From positions 62,001 through 126,000 of the forward strand of contig JANQEW010000014.1 of NCBI GenBank assembly GCA_028278135.1: a stretch of 64,000 nucleotides of DNA, in the 5' to 3' direction. The DNA is from Rhodospirillales bacterium. Lineage in GTDB: Bacteria; Pseudomonadota; Alphaproteobacteria; Rhodospirillales; Rhodospirillaceae. Within the stretch, counting starts at the first letter, position 1. Each line of letters opens with the position of its first letter. Below are positions 25,347-34,697 of the stretch, in pieces. The notes below the pieces were generated by a model. The model was given only the letters and a program-made list of their open reading frames with translations. It made no database searches and was not told where the DNA came from. The translations under genes and the position numbers were made by a program.

Positions 25347-27491
25347 CTAATGAGCGCGTTCCACCGAACTGATGGCCGAGCTAGCCCTTAAGGCAGCGAT
25401 AATGTTAGTCAGGTGCCTCACGTCACGGACTGCCACGTCGATCAACATGTCAAAGAAATCAGTGGCACGGTTAGTAATCTTGAGGTTTGTGATGTTCCCA
25501 TGGTTTCTGGCTATCATCGTTGATAGCGTCCCCAATGTGCCTGGTACGTTTGTGACCACCAGGTTCATGCGCCCAACATGAGTCACACCATCCAGATCTT
25601 CTCCCCAAGAGAGATCGAGCCATTTGTCAGCCTGGTCCACATACTGTTCCAGAGTATTACAATCTCTTGTATGAGTTGTAATTCCTTTCCCAGTTGTCAC
25701 AATGCCGACAATACGGTCCCCTGGTAAAGGATGACAGCAACCCGCGTAATGGACGGCCATGCCAGCAATGAGACCCCGGATGGGAATACTGACTTTTTGT
25801 TTTGGCTTATGACGCCGGTAAGTAGCAATGGAGACGATTCTACTCAGTCTGCTCATTTTGATGCTTGGATGAACTGTCACCACTACCTCGCGACCTGCGA
25901 GTAACCCTTGTCCGACCATCCTACACAGCTCGTCAACCGTCTGAGCTTTAAACTGCCTCAGAGCCCTTTCCAGACCGTTCTCAGAATACTCATAACCTTC
26001 TTGTCTGAAGGTACGCTGTAAGATCGCCCTTCCCAATCCTGTGTACTGGGCTTTTGTCTGAAGACGGATAAAGCGCCTGATGCGGGCTCTTGCCCTGCCT
26101 GTGACGACGAATTTTTCCCACTCTGGTGAAGGATTCTGTGTTCTCGATGTGAGAATATCAACTTGGTCGCCGTTTTGAAGCACACTGCGCAGTGGCATCA
26201 TACGGCCGTTGATTTTGGCGCCAATACAGGTATCCCCAACAGCTGTATGAATAGCATAAGCAAAGTCTACCGGAGACGCTCCACTACGTAGACTCATCAA
26301 ATCACCCTTTGGGGTAAAACAGAACACTTGATCCTGAAACATTTCAAGCTTAGTATGCTCTAGAAACTCTTCTGGTCCTGACGTGTGTTCTAGAATTTCT
26401 AGTAATTCCCTGAGCCAACGATACTGACGGCCATTGACGTTTTTTGCACCTTGCTTGTACTTCCAATGAGCAGCAACACCAATTTCATCTATTTCGTGCA
26501 TTTCTTGTGTACGAATCTGTAATTCTATGCGATATCGCTCTGGACCTATAATACCAGTATGTAAGGAACGGTACCCGTTAGGCTTTGGGGTCGAAATGTA
26601 GTCTTTAAAACGGCCTGGCACCATTGGATATCTGCTGTGCATTGTCCCAAGTGCTCTGTAACAGTCTTCAACGGTGTTCACAATCACTCTGAACGCCATG
26701 ATGTCTGGCAGCTGCTCGAAACCTATATTCTTGCGCTGCATTTTGCGCCAGATAGAATAGGGGGGTTTTTCTCTTCCTGAGCAGACCGCGTTCAGGCCTG
26801 CTTGACTCAGTGTTGCTCGCAACTGGTCAATGATGCAGATCACAAGGTTGCCGCCTGTTTCACGGAGGAATTTAAGTCTCGTGACAAGAGATTCCCGCAC
26901 ATCAGGGTGTAATTCCGCGAAGGAGAGATCCTCTAAATCATTCTTTATTTCGTGCATCCCAATTCGTTCTGCCAGAGGAGCGTAGATTTCCATTGTCTCA
27001 CGTGCAATTCGTCGCCTCTTATCTGGATTGCGTACGTAATGGAGTGTACGCATGTTATGAACGCGATCTGCTAATTTTACTATTAAAACACGTATATCTT
27101 CTGACATTGCTACTAATAATTTTCTAAAATTTTCTGCCTGTTTTGCCTGCCCTGACTGCAGTTGAATCCGGGTGAGCTTTGTAACGCCGTCTACTAGCCG
27201 AGCAACTTCAGAACCAAAAAGATTCTCGATTTCTGCAAGCGTCGCTGACGTGTCCTCAATGGTATCATGTAGCAGAGCCGTAATAATGGAGGAGGAGTCG
27301 AGCTTGAATCGAGTCAGGATTCCGGCCACCTCTATGGGATGGGAAAAGTAAGGGTCGCCCGAAGCACGTTTCTGCGCTCCGTGCATTTTCATGGCATAGA
27401 CATATGCACGATCTATGGCGCCAGCGTTGGCATTGACATCATACGACCTGATCCGCTCGACGAGCTCAGAGGGCCGAAGCATATTGATCAT
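25347..27491 (-). CDS. rsh: Bifunctional (p)ppGpp synthetase/hydrolase (Rsh, RelA/SpoT family)
   Basis: Rsh makes and degrades the alarmone (p)ppGpp. The N-terminal HD hydrolase is intact (FSHPIEVAGIL, ALLHDTIEDT, VKLADRVHNMRTL). The synthetase has GREKPPYSIWRKM, FKDYISTPKPNGYRSLHT and ELQIRTQEMHEIDE. TGS (about 390-450) and a C-terminal ACT domain follow. It is the single long Rsh usual in alphaproteobacteria. Start could be 27491 or the third codon-pair ATG (MLRPSE). A 12-nt duplication lies directly before the start. Confidence 0.95.
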   Translation of the reverse strand: MINMLRPSELVERIRSYDVNANAGAIDRAYVYAMKMHGAQKRASGDPYFSHPIEVAGILTRFKLDSSSIITALLHDTIEDTSATLAEIENLFGSEVARLVDGVTKLTRIQLQSGQAKQAENFRKLLVAMSEDIRVLIVKLADRVHNMRTLHYVRNPDKRRRIARETMEIYAPLAERIGMHEIKNDLEDLSFAELHPDVRESLVTRLKFLRETGGNLVICIIDQLRATLSQAGLNAVCSGREKPPYSIWRKMQRKNIGFEQLPDIMAFRVIVNTVEDCYRALGTMHSRYPMVPGRFKDYISTPKPNGYRSLHTGIIGPERYRIELQIRTQEMHEIDEIGVAAHWKYKQGAKNVNGRQYRWLRELLEILEHTSGPEEFLEHTKLEMFQDQVFCFTPKGDLMSLRSGASPVDFAYAIHTAVGDTCIGAKINGRMMPLRSVLQNGDQVDILTSRTQNPSPEWEKFVVTGRARARIRRFIRLQTKAQYTGLGRAILQRTFRQEGYEYSENGLERALRQFKAQTVDELCRMVGQGLLAGREVVVTVHPSIKMSRLSRIVSIATYRRHKPKQKVSIPIRGLIAGMAVHYAGCCHPLPGDRIVGIVTTGKGITTHTRDCNTLEQYVDQADKWLDLSWGEDLDGVTHVGRMNLVVTNVPGTLGTLSTMIARNHGNITNLKITNRATDFFDMLIDVAVRDVRHLTNIIAALRASSAISSVERAH

Positions 27492-27494
27492 ACC

Positions 27495-27518
27495 TTGATA
27501 CCTTGCTTGATACCTTGC
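27495..27518. repeat. 12-nt exact tandem duplication directly upstream of rsh
   Basis: TTGATACCTTGC is repeated at 27495-27506 and 27507-27518, three bases before the rsh ATG. The unit includes the AAGG-type ribosome site on the minus strand. Confidence 0.95.
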
Positions 27519-27577
27519 TACAGGTCTCCTTTTCTTGGATATTACCTCTTTAGTAGTTTTTTTTAATATTAGTTGAT

Positions 27578-28069
27578 TTAATCATTCGTATTATTTATTT
27601 CAGAATCATTATTGATTTCAGTCTCAATGACAATTCCTTGCTGCAAGGACTCTGCCGCGAGAGCTTCTGCTTCAGCTTCTAACGCCACAACATCTTCCTG
27701 TAAATTCAAACTGTCCTCTACCATCTCCTCATCGAGAGCGATATCCTCTGCTCCATCTTCTTCTGCAGGATCAGAGGAAAAATCTATTTCTGGTAGAAAC
27801 ATCATGTCATTTTTTTCTTCTTTTTCTTCATCTTCACGGTGGCTAATATGCTTTTGCATACTTTGAATTAAAGCATTACTAAGGTATTCAACTCTTACAG
27901 ATCCATCCGCAATCTCACGTAAGGCTACAACAGGATTCTTGTCGTTATCACGAGCCACGGTCAACGTGACGCCATGACTAATTTCCCGAGCACGTTGACT
28001 AGCGAGCAGAGTGAGCTCAAATCTATTGGAGATTTTAACAATGCAATCTTCTACTGTTACACGTGCCAT
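27578..28069 (-). CDS. rpoZ: RNA polymerase omega subunit with long acidic tail
   Basis: Omega helps RNA polymerase assembly and is a (p)ppGpp site in many proteobacteria. The conserved part is [30 protein letters not shown], and [16 protein letters not shown], up to about residue 80. The remaining 80 residues are very acidic and low in complexity ([10 protein letters not shown], then many Asp/Glu), longer than the usual tail. Position directly upstream of rsh is standard. Confidence 0.94.
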   Translation of the reverse strand: MARVTVEDCIVKISNRFELTLLASQRAREISHGVTLTVARDNDKNPVVALREIADGSVRVEYLSNALIQSMQKHISHREDEEKEEKNDMMFLPEIDFSSDPAEEDGAEDIALDEEMVEDSLNLQEDVVALEAEAEALAAESLQQGIVIETEINNDSEINNTND

Positions 28070-28185
28070 CCTACCCTCTGAGACGAAGAGTCAAACTTTT
28101 AAGGTCCAGCATATACGCTGACAAAATGTCATGTCAAAAGCAACCTTCTCACTTCCCCCTGTGTGTGATGTCTCTCTCTGTTCTT

Positions 28186-28209
28186 TCACAGGTGAAGTCA
28201 CAGGTGAAG
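28186..28209. repeat. 12-nt exact tandem duplication in the rpoZ-ssb spacer
   Basis: TCACAGGTGAAG is repeated at 28186-28197 and 28198-28209 between the divergent rpoZ and ssb. No gene is recognised in the 287-bp spacer. Confidence 0.95.
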
Positions 28210-28318
28210 ATGGGTGTAGGGGTGTATATGGAAATGAGCAGCCGATGATGCAAGATCTTGGTTTAACAAAAAGATTTCCCTTGTTCTCTCATGCGCTTTA
28301 CAGTTCAGGAAAGAGACT

Positions 28319-28342
28319 GTTGGTCATAAAGTTGGTCATAAA
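28319..28342. repeat. 12-nt exact tandem duplication just upstream of ssb
   Basis: GTTGGTCATAAA is repeated at 28319-28330 and 28331-28342, 14 bp before the ssb ATG. It is the second duplication in the same spacer. Confidence 0.95.
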
Positions 28343-28356
28343 AACGGGTGGGAACG

Positions 28357-28875
28357 ATGGCAGGCAGTGTCAACAAAGTCATTCTCATCGGTCATCTTGG
28401 TCGAGATCCTGAAGTGCGCCATAGCCAGGATGGTAGCAAGATCGTTACTCTCTCCGTTGCCACATCGGAAAGCTGGAAAGATCGTCTTTCGGGGGAACGA
28501 CGAGAGAGAACAGAGTGGCACCGTGTTGTGATATTCAGTCCCAGACTCGCCGAGCTGGCCGCGCGCTATCTGCGCAAAGGTGCGAAAGCATACCTGGAAG
28601 GTACATTGCAAACTCGGAAGTGGGCTGACCAGTTAGGAAACGAGCATTATATTACTGAGATAGTGGTCGGCCGCTTCCGCGGAGAACTGGCGCTCCTTGA
28701 CAGCCGTGGCGGGGTGACTTCCCTGTCCTATGATGACACACTTGCCACAAAAGAATATAGTCCCTCTGCTGCTCGTTTTGATTCTGAAAAGAGAGATGGT
28801 GTCAATGGTACTGCAAAAAGTGATTCTGGATGGGACCGTTCTGCTCCAGATCTTGACGACGAAATCCCGTTCTAG
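28357..28875 (+). CDS. ssb: Single-stranded DNA-binding protein
   Basis: The OB fold (MAGSVNKVILIGHLGRDPEV, ERTEWHRVVIF, AKAYLEGTLQTRKW) covers about residues 1-115. The C-terminal tail ends in the acidic peptide DLDDEIPF, which docks SSB-interacting partners such as RecO, PriA and exonucleases. I start at 28357 (MAGS); an in-frame GTG lies nine bases upstream. uvrA, a common divergent neighbour, is not present. Confidence 0.96.
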   Translation: MAGSVNKVILIGHLGRDPEVRHSQDGSKIVTLSVATSESWKDRLSGERRERTEWHRVVIFSPRLAELAARYLRKGAKAYLEGTLQTRKWADQLGNEHYITEIVVGRFRGELALLDSRGGVTSLSYDDTLATKEYSPSAARFDSEKRDGVNGTAKSDSGWDRSAPDLDDEIPF

Positions 28876-28903
28876 GTTTCCGGGATAAAGAGGAGCTGCC
28901 GCC

Positions 28904-29911
28904 GTGTCTGTGCTAGAGTCCGTGCCAGTAGGCTTGATCGCCGATATTGGTGGTACAAATGCCCGTTTTGCTCTCTGCCGTCCAGGAGAAGAAGCCTATG
29001 AGGAACACAGTTTACCATGCGCTGACTTTCCAGGACCAGTGGAAGCGGCAGAGACTTATCTGACACTGACAAGCGTGCGACTCGCCGCAAGACCCAAGAT
29101 TGGCGCTTTTGCCGTGGCTTCGCCTATCCTGGGGGATATGGTGATGATGACGAACCATCCGTGGCAGTTTTCCATCGAAAGAATTCGCCAGGCATTAGGC
29201 TTGCGCTCTTTAGCAGTCATTAACGATTTCGCAGCTGTGGCCTTGTGTGTCCCGCATCTCATGCCTGGCAATCGTCTTAAAGTCGGAGGAGGGACGTCTA
29301 CGGCGGACGCACCCATCGGGGTTCTCGGAGCTGGCACTGGACTCGGCGTTGCTCTTCTAGTGCCAGAGGGCACTCACTGGCGAGTCATACCCACAGAAGG
29401 GGGACACGTTACCATGCCAGCTGCTGACGATCACGAGAGTGCAGTTATTCAGGTCCTGCGCCGACGTTTTGGCCATGTTTCCGCCGAGAGAACCCTGTCT
29501 GGCCCTGGCCTAGTGAATCTGTATCTAGCGCTCGCGGAAATTGCAGGGCACAACCCTGAGTCCGTCGAACCCACCACAGTGACGGAACGTGGCTTGACGG
29601 GAACAGACCCCCTGTGCTTGGCCGCTGTACGAATGTTCCTTGCTATGTTAGGTACCATCGCTGGTAACCTGGTACTGACGACCGGGGGACGCGGTGGCCT
29701 TTACATCGCCGGTGGCATCGTACCACGTTTGACAACAGTGCTGCCTACCTCACTCTTTCGCTCTCGATTTGAAAATAAGGGTCGTTTTCGCACTTACAAC
29801 ATGTCTATCCCGACCTATGTCATCACCCATTCGTATCCTGCCTTTCTCGGCCTCAGTGCTCTCCTGTATCAGACACTGGAACAACTGCCTGCGGAATGTC
29901 AGTGTTCGTGA
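28904..29911 (+). CDS. glk: Glucokinase
   Basis: Glucokinase phosphorylates glucose with ATP. The ROK-unrelated Glk family pattern is clear: GLIADIGGTNARFALC (phosphate loop), VINDFAAVALCVP (catalytic Asp), GVLGAGTGLGVALLVP, EGGHVTMPA (sugar contacts), and GGLYIAGGIVPR. At 335 residues it is typical. It starts with GTG (28904) after GAGGAG, 28 bp after ssb, probably in one transcript. Confidence 0.94.
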   Translation: MSVLESVPVGLIADIGGTNARFALCRPGEEAYEEHSLPCADFPGPVEAAETYLTLTSVRLAARPKIGAFAVASPILGDMVMMTNHPWQFSIERIRQALGLRSLAVINDFAAVALCVPHLMPGNRLKVGGGTSTADAPIGVLGAGTGLGVALLVPEGTHWRVIPTEGGHVTMPAADDHESAVIQVLRRRFGHVSAERTLSGPGLVNLYLALAEIAGHNPESVEPTTVTERGLTGTDPLCLAAVRMFLAMLGTIAGNLVLTTGGRGGLYIAGGIVPRLTTVLPTSLFRSRFENKGRFRTYNMSIPTYVITHSYPAFLGLSALLYQTLEQLPAECQCS

Positions 29912-29938
29912 AGCTTTGCAGCGCCGTTCACAAGTTCT

Positions 29939-30907
29939 CTAATCCTTTTGGGAAAGATTACTATTGATTGCACATCTTCCGCAGAGGGGCACATCCCACA
30001 GATGCTGCGGCATGACATCCGTCAGCTTGGCTTGCGCTGTAGCGCTGACAATATGAGTACGCAGCATGTCCAGCCACGGGGCTCCAGGTGGGGCGTGCAA
30101 CTCTAATCCTCGCCAGATGGAAATAGCGCAGTGTGAATCACCATCCTGAAAGGCCGCCAGACCAATATAGAAGGCCGCACGCGGATCGTCGTTCGCAGCT
30201 TTGGCATGATTATGGTGATGGGCCAGACGAAAAAGTGTACACGCCTCTGACGGCACCTGCCCGCCCCGTTCTGCCACTAACATCTCGCCATAGCTAGCCA
30301 AGGTGTCCGTGTCCTTGATGCCCCGTTTGATTGCCATGTGAAACGATCGTGCAGCGCCAGCATATACCCCTAGCTGCCGCTGAAAACGCGCTAAAAGTAT
30401 CCAGCCCTCCACCTTCTCAGGGTTTTGTTCCATGTACTTGGCCAGTTCGTCTGAGAGACGTTCTGCATTCTTCTGCACCATGGTAGCGAGTTCTGTCGAG
30501 GCTGGCCTGTCTGGGAGACCAGGCGCGCCCCTATTCAGATACAGTCCTACAGCGCCCACGGCCATCACTAGACTTAGTAGTAAAGATTGTATTAATTTTG
30601 CTCTATGTGTATTCAATTTAATGTTATATATATTTTTTTTTGTAAAAGAGTCATCTGACTGTAACATACGTCTTTGAATCTCAGTTTTTCTGCGATCAGC
30701 AGATTCTTCCGTGAGCAAGCCACTTTGAAAATCACTTTCAATCTCTAGTAACTGATATCTATAAACTGGAAAATTGTAAACGCCTCTTGGTCTCTTCATA
30801 TTAGAGTGTATTTCCCATTGCCGTATCAGCGGTAGGACAAGTATCGTTATAGTAATCCCTAAGAGAATACTCACTGTTACCCAGAAGAAGAGAATCTCGT
30901 GACTCAT
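29939..30907 (-). CDS. ccmI: Cytochrome c maturation protein CcmI (CycH)
   Basis: CcmI presents apocytochrome c to the heme ligation machinery. Two N-terminal membrane segments (ILFFWVTVSILLGITITILV and LIQSLLLSLVMAVGAVGLYL) flank a cytoplasmic loop, and a periplasmic TPR-like part (from about 140; GWILLARFQRQLGVYAGAAR) follows. The ATG overlaps the ccmH stop (ATGA). The gene is the last of ccmCDEFGHI and converges on glk. Confidence 0.88.
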   Translation of the reverse strand: MSHEILFFWVTVSILLGITITILVLPLIRQWEIHSNMKRPRGVYNFPVYRYQLLEIESDFQSGLLTEESADRRKTEIQRRMLQSDDSFTKKNIYNIKLNTHRAKLIQSLLLSLVMAVGAVGLYLNRGAPGLPDRPASTELATMVQKNAERLSDELAKYMEQNPEKVEGWILLARFQRQLGVYAGAARSFHMAIKRGIKDTDTLASYGEMLVAERGGQVPSEACTLFRLAHHHNHAKAANDDPRAAFYIGLAAFQDGDSHCAISIWRGLELHAPPGAPWLDMLRTHIVSATAQAKLTDVMPQHLWDVPLCGRCAINSNLSQKD

Positions 30908-31413
30908 CCGCGACGACTCTCGTCTTGCATCATAAGATGCACACGGAGTCTTTCTTCATCAGAAAGGGGCGTGTCCTTGTCTACTTGCAAAAGGGAACGC
31001 CTGACAGCCCATACAGCCGTTAAAAGAAAAAATGCCGGGGCAAGCCATAATAGCCAGGTTGATGCTTTAAACGGTGGCATCAGTGTTACAAAGTCTCCAT
31101 AGCGATCTGTCAGAAAGCGGATGATGTCATCGTCCGTCATACCGGACATGACATTCTCCCTTACCAGACGGCGCATGTCACTGGCCAACTCAGTATGAGA
31201 GTCCTCAATAGACTGATTCTGACACACCATACAGCGCAACTGTCGGCTGATAGCCCGCGCACGGGCTTCCAAGGCAGGATCAGCCAGTATCTCCGCGGAT
31301 TCCACAACAAAAGCACGTGCTGGCCATGCCAGAACAATAAATAGTATAACACCTCTTGCAATGCTTTTTAACCTTTGCCGCACGTCTTCATTCCCTGTGC
31401 TGTAACCGCTCAA
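30904..31413 (-). CDS. ccmH: Cytochrome c maturation thioredoxin-like protein CcmH (CycL)
   Basis: CcmH reduces the CXXCH thiols of apocytochrome c. The motif LRCMVCQNQSIEDS, with the redox CXXC, is present after a signal or anchor segment (ARGVILFIVLAWPARAF), and a second membrane helix (WLLWLAPAFFLLTAVWAV) closes the protein. The ATG at 31413 overlaps the end of ccmG by 26 bases; a GTG at about 31383 would avoid the overlap. Confidence 0.93.
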   Translation of the reverse strand: MSGYSTGNEDVRQRLKSIARGVILFIVLAWPARAFVVESAEILADPALEARARAISRQLRCMVCQNQSIEDSHTELASDMRRLVRENVMSGMTDDDIIRFLTDRYGDFVTLMPPFKASTWLLWLAPAFFLLTAVWAVRRSLLQVDKDTPLSDEERLRVHLMMQDESRRG

Positions 31414-31942
31414 TCAGAAATATGATTTTTTCCTGCCATATCTGTGATGTGAGGGGACCGGTGTGTTTGAACCGAATTACTCCATTTGCATCGATAACAA
31501 ACGTTTCTGGTGCGCCTGTGACACCAAAATCCATTGCCACTCGGCTATCCGCGTCCGTGCCAACACGGTCATAGGGATCACCATAATGGCGTAGCCACGC
31601 CGCGCCATTTGCAGCGGTATCTCGCCAGTTTATCCCGTGGATAGGTATGGTCTTGGATTCTTTCAGGGCCATCAGAAAAGAATGCTCAGCCAGACAGGCT
31701 ACACACCAGGATCCGAAAACGTTTACCAAACTCACTTGACCCTTGAGATTTTCGCTACGTAAGCAACGCCCCCGCCCTGGCAAGGCTGGCAGGGCAAAAG
31801 AGGGCACATTTCTATTGACTAAGGCTACGGCAGATGGCACAGAGTCTCCGATATCTCCCCGCCAAAAGGTTACAAGCCGTAGTACAAAGGTGCAGACCAA
31901 AATCATAAACACAACCAGAGGCAACCTAAATGCAGGGTGCAT
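31388..31942 (-). CDS. ccmG: Thiol:disulfide interchange protein CcmG (DsbE)
   Basis: CcmG is a membrane-anchored periplasmic thioredoxin that reduces CcmH or apocytochrome. A single N-terminal helix (LVVFMILVCTFVLRLV) is followed by PSFALPALPG, LVNVFGSWCVACLAEH (WCxxC active site) and TGAPETFVIDANGVIR. The length of 184 is typical. Confidence 0.94.
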   Translation of the reverse strand: MHPAFRLPLVVFMILVCTFVLRLVTFWRGDIGDSVPSAVALVNRNVPSFALPALPGRGRCLRSENLKGQVSLVNVFGSWCVACLAEHSFLMALKESKTIPIHGINWRDTAANGAAWLRHYGDPYDRVGTDADSRVAMDFGVTGAPETFVIDANGVIRFKHTGPLTSQIWQEKIIFLIERLQHRE

Positions 31943-31990
31943 GGCTTTCAGATTCCCAGAAAAAACGAAAATGACTGTGATTTACTCTCA

Positions 31991-33958
31991 TTACGATGAG
32001 CGTCTATCGCTCAGCGACATTACGCCCCCTAAAGCCATTAAGCCAGTACCATACCATAACCATGGCACTAGCGGCTTATAGTAAAGGCGAATTACAACTC
32101 CTAGTTTATCATATATATCATGTTCACTCATTGCAACGTAAACATCGGCCATCCCAGTACTATGAATCGCTGCTTCTGTCGTAAGCTGCGGTGGATCTGT
32201 GTAGTAGCGTTGCTCAGGGTAAAGTATGGCAACAGATTGATCGTCTTGATCGTCATGGCGACGCACAACAATTTTTCCTCGTGTTGCCCTATAGTTTGGA
32301 CCGGTAACAGACTGTATTTCTGCTAGTGTAAAGGTATAACCAGCGAGATTTGTTGACTCTTCAGGTTGAAGAATCAGGCTTTTCTCTGTTTCCCAGGCCG
32401 TCGCACCAACAAGCCCAGCTACTAAGACGGCTAAGCCAAAATGAGACAAAGTCATGCCATAAGCGGCCCTTGGCAGATGCACCGCACGGCGCAAAGATAC
32501 CCGAATTGGGACACGAAATAGGAGCATACGTTCAGCACTTTCTAGCAATGTTGCAAATCCTAGCCACATTGCTAAGCTTATACCAACAATTGTTGAGAAA
32601 GATTCTCTTTTGATAGCCATCAAAATAGCTGTAATAATTGCGATAACGGCTGCGGGCCACAGCCTACGTAACAACATGTTACGCCTTCCTTTTCCGAGAT
32701 TCCCTTGCTTCCAAGCTAGCAGTGGACCAATGGCCATGATGATGAGTAACGGAATCGCTAATGGCACGACAGTACGATGAAAAAAGGGTGCGCCCACTGA
32801 CAGTTTGCCAAGGCCCAGAACATCGGCCAACAGCGGATAGAGCGTTCCTAAGAGGACTGTTGCCATCATGACAGATAGCAATGCATTATTCAGCAATATA
32901 CTACCTTCGCGAGATGCTATTTTGAATAAAGTGCCACTTTGTAATATTGGCGCTCGTAATGTAAAAAGTACGAGAGATCCACCAACAGTTATTACTAGTA
33001 AAACTAAAATAAACGCCCCCCGTGTGGGATCAGCCGCAAATGTATGTACAGAAGTCAGAATGCCAGAGCGGACGAGAAAAGTACCAAGCAAACTCAAAGA
33101 GAATGTCATAATGGCAAGGAGTATTGTCCATTTCTTCAAGGCATCGCGTTTCTCAACCACAAGAATGGAGTGCAACAGAGCCGTCCCTGCCAGCCATGGA
33201 ATCAGAGCAGCGTTTTCCACAGGGTCCCAGAACCACCACCCCCCCCAGCCGAGTTCGTAATAGGCCCACCAACTCCCAAGCGCTATGCCGAGCGTTAGAC
33301 AAACCCACGCTGCGAGTGTCCATGGACGTACCCAGCGCGCCCATGCGGAGTCAACCCAGCCTTCGATCAGAGCTGCAATGGCAAAGGAAAACGCTATTGA
33401 AAATCCTACGTATCCCAAGTAGAGTAAGGGAGGATGAAATGCAAGACCTGGGTCTTGTAACAGTGGATTTAAGCCACGACCTTCCATCACTGGCGGGTCC
33501 AATCGCCAAAACGGATTGGAAACAAAGAGAATAAAGAGTAGAAAACATGATGTTATCATTGCTTGTATAGATAAAGTTCTGACTAGTAAATGTAAGGGTA
33601 GATTGCAGCCTGCTATAGACAGGGCAGTGCCGAACAGCGACAAGATCATCACCCACAGCACCATAGACCCCTCATGATTGCCCCAGAGCCCTGTGATTCT
33701 ATAGAGGAGCGGTTTTGCCGTATGGGAATGGAGAGCAACAGTATGGACTGAAAAGTCGGAGACTATGTAAGCACGCATCAACATGGCAAAAGCCACAGTG
33801 ACCAAAACGCACTGCATGACTGCTGCAGGCCGGGCCAAGGCCATCCAGGCGGTGTTCCCCTGCTGTGCCCCCAGTAATGGGACAATTGCCTGTACAACAG
33901 CAACAAGGAGTGCCAGGATGAGGGCAAAATGACCAAGCTCCACAGTCATTGATGACAC
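31991..33958 (-). CDS. ccmF: Heme lyase subunit CcmF
   Basis: CcmF is the polytopic core of the cytochrome c heme lyase. The tryptophan-rich heme-binding motif GWGGWWFWDPVENAALIPWL is near residue 235, and LFRITGLWGNHEGSMVLWV-like sequence (YRITGLWGNHEGSMVLWV) precedes it. Many membrane helices and 655 residues match the family. Start is 33958 or an ATG three codons later. It follows ccmE after a few bases. Confidence 0.96.
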   Translation of the reverse strand: MSSMTVELGHFALILALLVAVVQAIVPLLGAQQGNTAWMALARPAAVMQCVLVTVAFAMLMRAYIVSDFSVHTVALHSHTAKPLLYRITGLWGNHEGSMVLWVMILSLFGTALSIAGCNLPLHLLVRTLSIQAMITSCFLLFILFVSNPFWRLDPPVMEGRGLNPLLQDPGLAFHPPLLYLGYVGFSIAFSFAIAALIEGWVDSAWARWVRPWTLAAWVCLTLGIALGSWWAYYELGWGGWWFWDPVENAALIPWLAGTALLHSILVVEKRDALKKWTILLAIMTFSLSLLGTFLVRSGILTSVHTFAADPTRGAFILVLLVITVGGSLVLFTLRAPILQSGTLFKIASREGSILLNNALLSVMMATVLLGTLYPLLADVLGLGKLSVGAPFFHRTVVPLAIPLLIIMAIGPLLAWKQGNLGKGRRNMLLRRLWPAAVIAIITAILMAIKRESFSTIVGISLAMWLGFATLLESAERMLLFRVPIRVSLRRAVHLPRAAYGMTLSHFGLAVLVAGLVGATAWETEKSLILQPEESTNLAGYTFTLAEIQSVTGPNYRATRGKIVVRRHDDQDDQSVAILYPEQRYYTDPPQLTTEAAIHSTGMADVYVAMSEHDIYDKLGVVIRLYYKPLVPWLWYGTGLMALGGVMSLSDRRSS

Positions 33959-33965
33959 TTCAGCG

Positions 33966-34457
33966 TCAGCGCGTTATTGCAGCGGGTGCCGAGCCGCCGG
34001 TAGCCGTCGTCTGAGCTGCTCCTGGCGCTCTTTCTCCACGCCATTTCTTTTGCAGAGATGATTCTGCAACATCACGCGGTGTGTAGGTCTCGTCATGTTT
34101 TGCCAGCACGCTAGAGGCATGCAAAACACCGTCTGTGCCCAATCTCCCTTCTGCCACGACCCCCTGGCCCTCACGAAAAAGATCCGGTAGTATGCCGGAA
34201 AAGATGACAGGTACGGTCTGTACCCTGTCCGTGATGACAAAGTGTATTATTGTACCAGTTCTCTGCACACTGCCGGCGGCAACGAGACCACCGACTCGTA
34301 AGCGACGATCCTGTTTTATTGACAACTGTGCTAATTCGCTCGGCGAAAAAAAGAAGGTGACCGTATCTCTGGCAGCCAGCAGGAGAAGACCAATAGCCAT
34401 CCCCAAGGCCACCAAGCTGGAAATGAGCCAACCTAAACGCCGCTTTTTAAGACTCAT
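33966..34457 (-). CDS. ccmE: Heme chaperone CcmE
   Basis: CcmE covalently carries heme in the periplasm between CcmC and CcmF. An N-terminal anchor (WLISSLVALGMAIGLLLLAA) precedes an OB-like domain; the heme-attaching histidine is in VLAKHDETYTPRDV (about residue 120). I start at MSLKKRRLGW (34457), overlapping ccmD; the longer frame has no family support. The tail is Ala/Thr-rich. Confidence 0.94.
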   Translation of the reverse strand: MSLKKRRLGWLISSLVALGMAIGLLLLAARDTVTFFFSPSELAQLSIKQDRRLRVGGLVAAGSVQRTGTIIHFVITDRVQTVPVIFSGILPDLFREGQGVVAEGRLGTDGVLHASSVLAKHDETYTPRDVAESSLQKKWRGERAPGAAQTTATGGSAPAAITR

Positions 34458-34659
34458 GGATAGTGCCCTCTCCCTGGCAGGACTCAGTATTGTTGATGAC
34501 GTTCTTTTTCTGTCTAGTGCCAATAAATTGCAATTCCCTCTCACGTGCCCGGAGGGTCCGGACACTGATAACGGCCAGGACAACTAGCCCACCAATCCCA
34601 ATCCCATAGGATGACCAGATGAATGGTGCATAGCCACCCATGGAGAAGAATTTATCCAT
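34447..34659 (-). CDS. ccmD: Heme exporter protein CcmD
   Basis: This small (70 residues) single-helix protein helps release holo-CcmE from CcmABC. It begins MDKFFSMGGYAPFIWSSYGI, a typical CcmD start, with one helix (GIGGLVVLAVISV) and a basic cytoplasmic tail. It lies between ccmC and ccmE and overlaps ccmE by 11 bases. Confidence 0.9.
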   Translation of the reverse strand: MDKFFSMGGYAPFIWSSYGIGIGGLVVLAVISVRTLRARERELQFIGTRQKKNVINNTESCQGEGTIHES

Positions 34660-34697
34660 CCTTGTCTCCTTTGCCGAGCGTTCTTTGCACCTCCATC

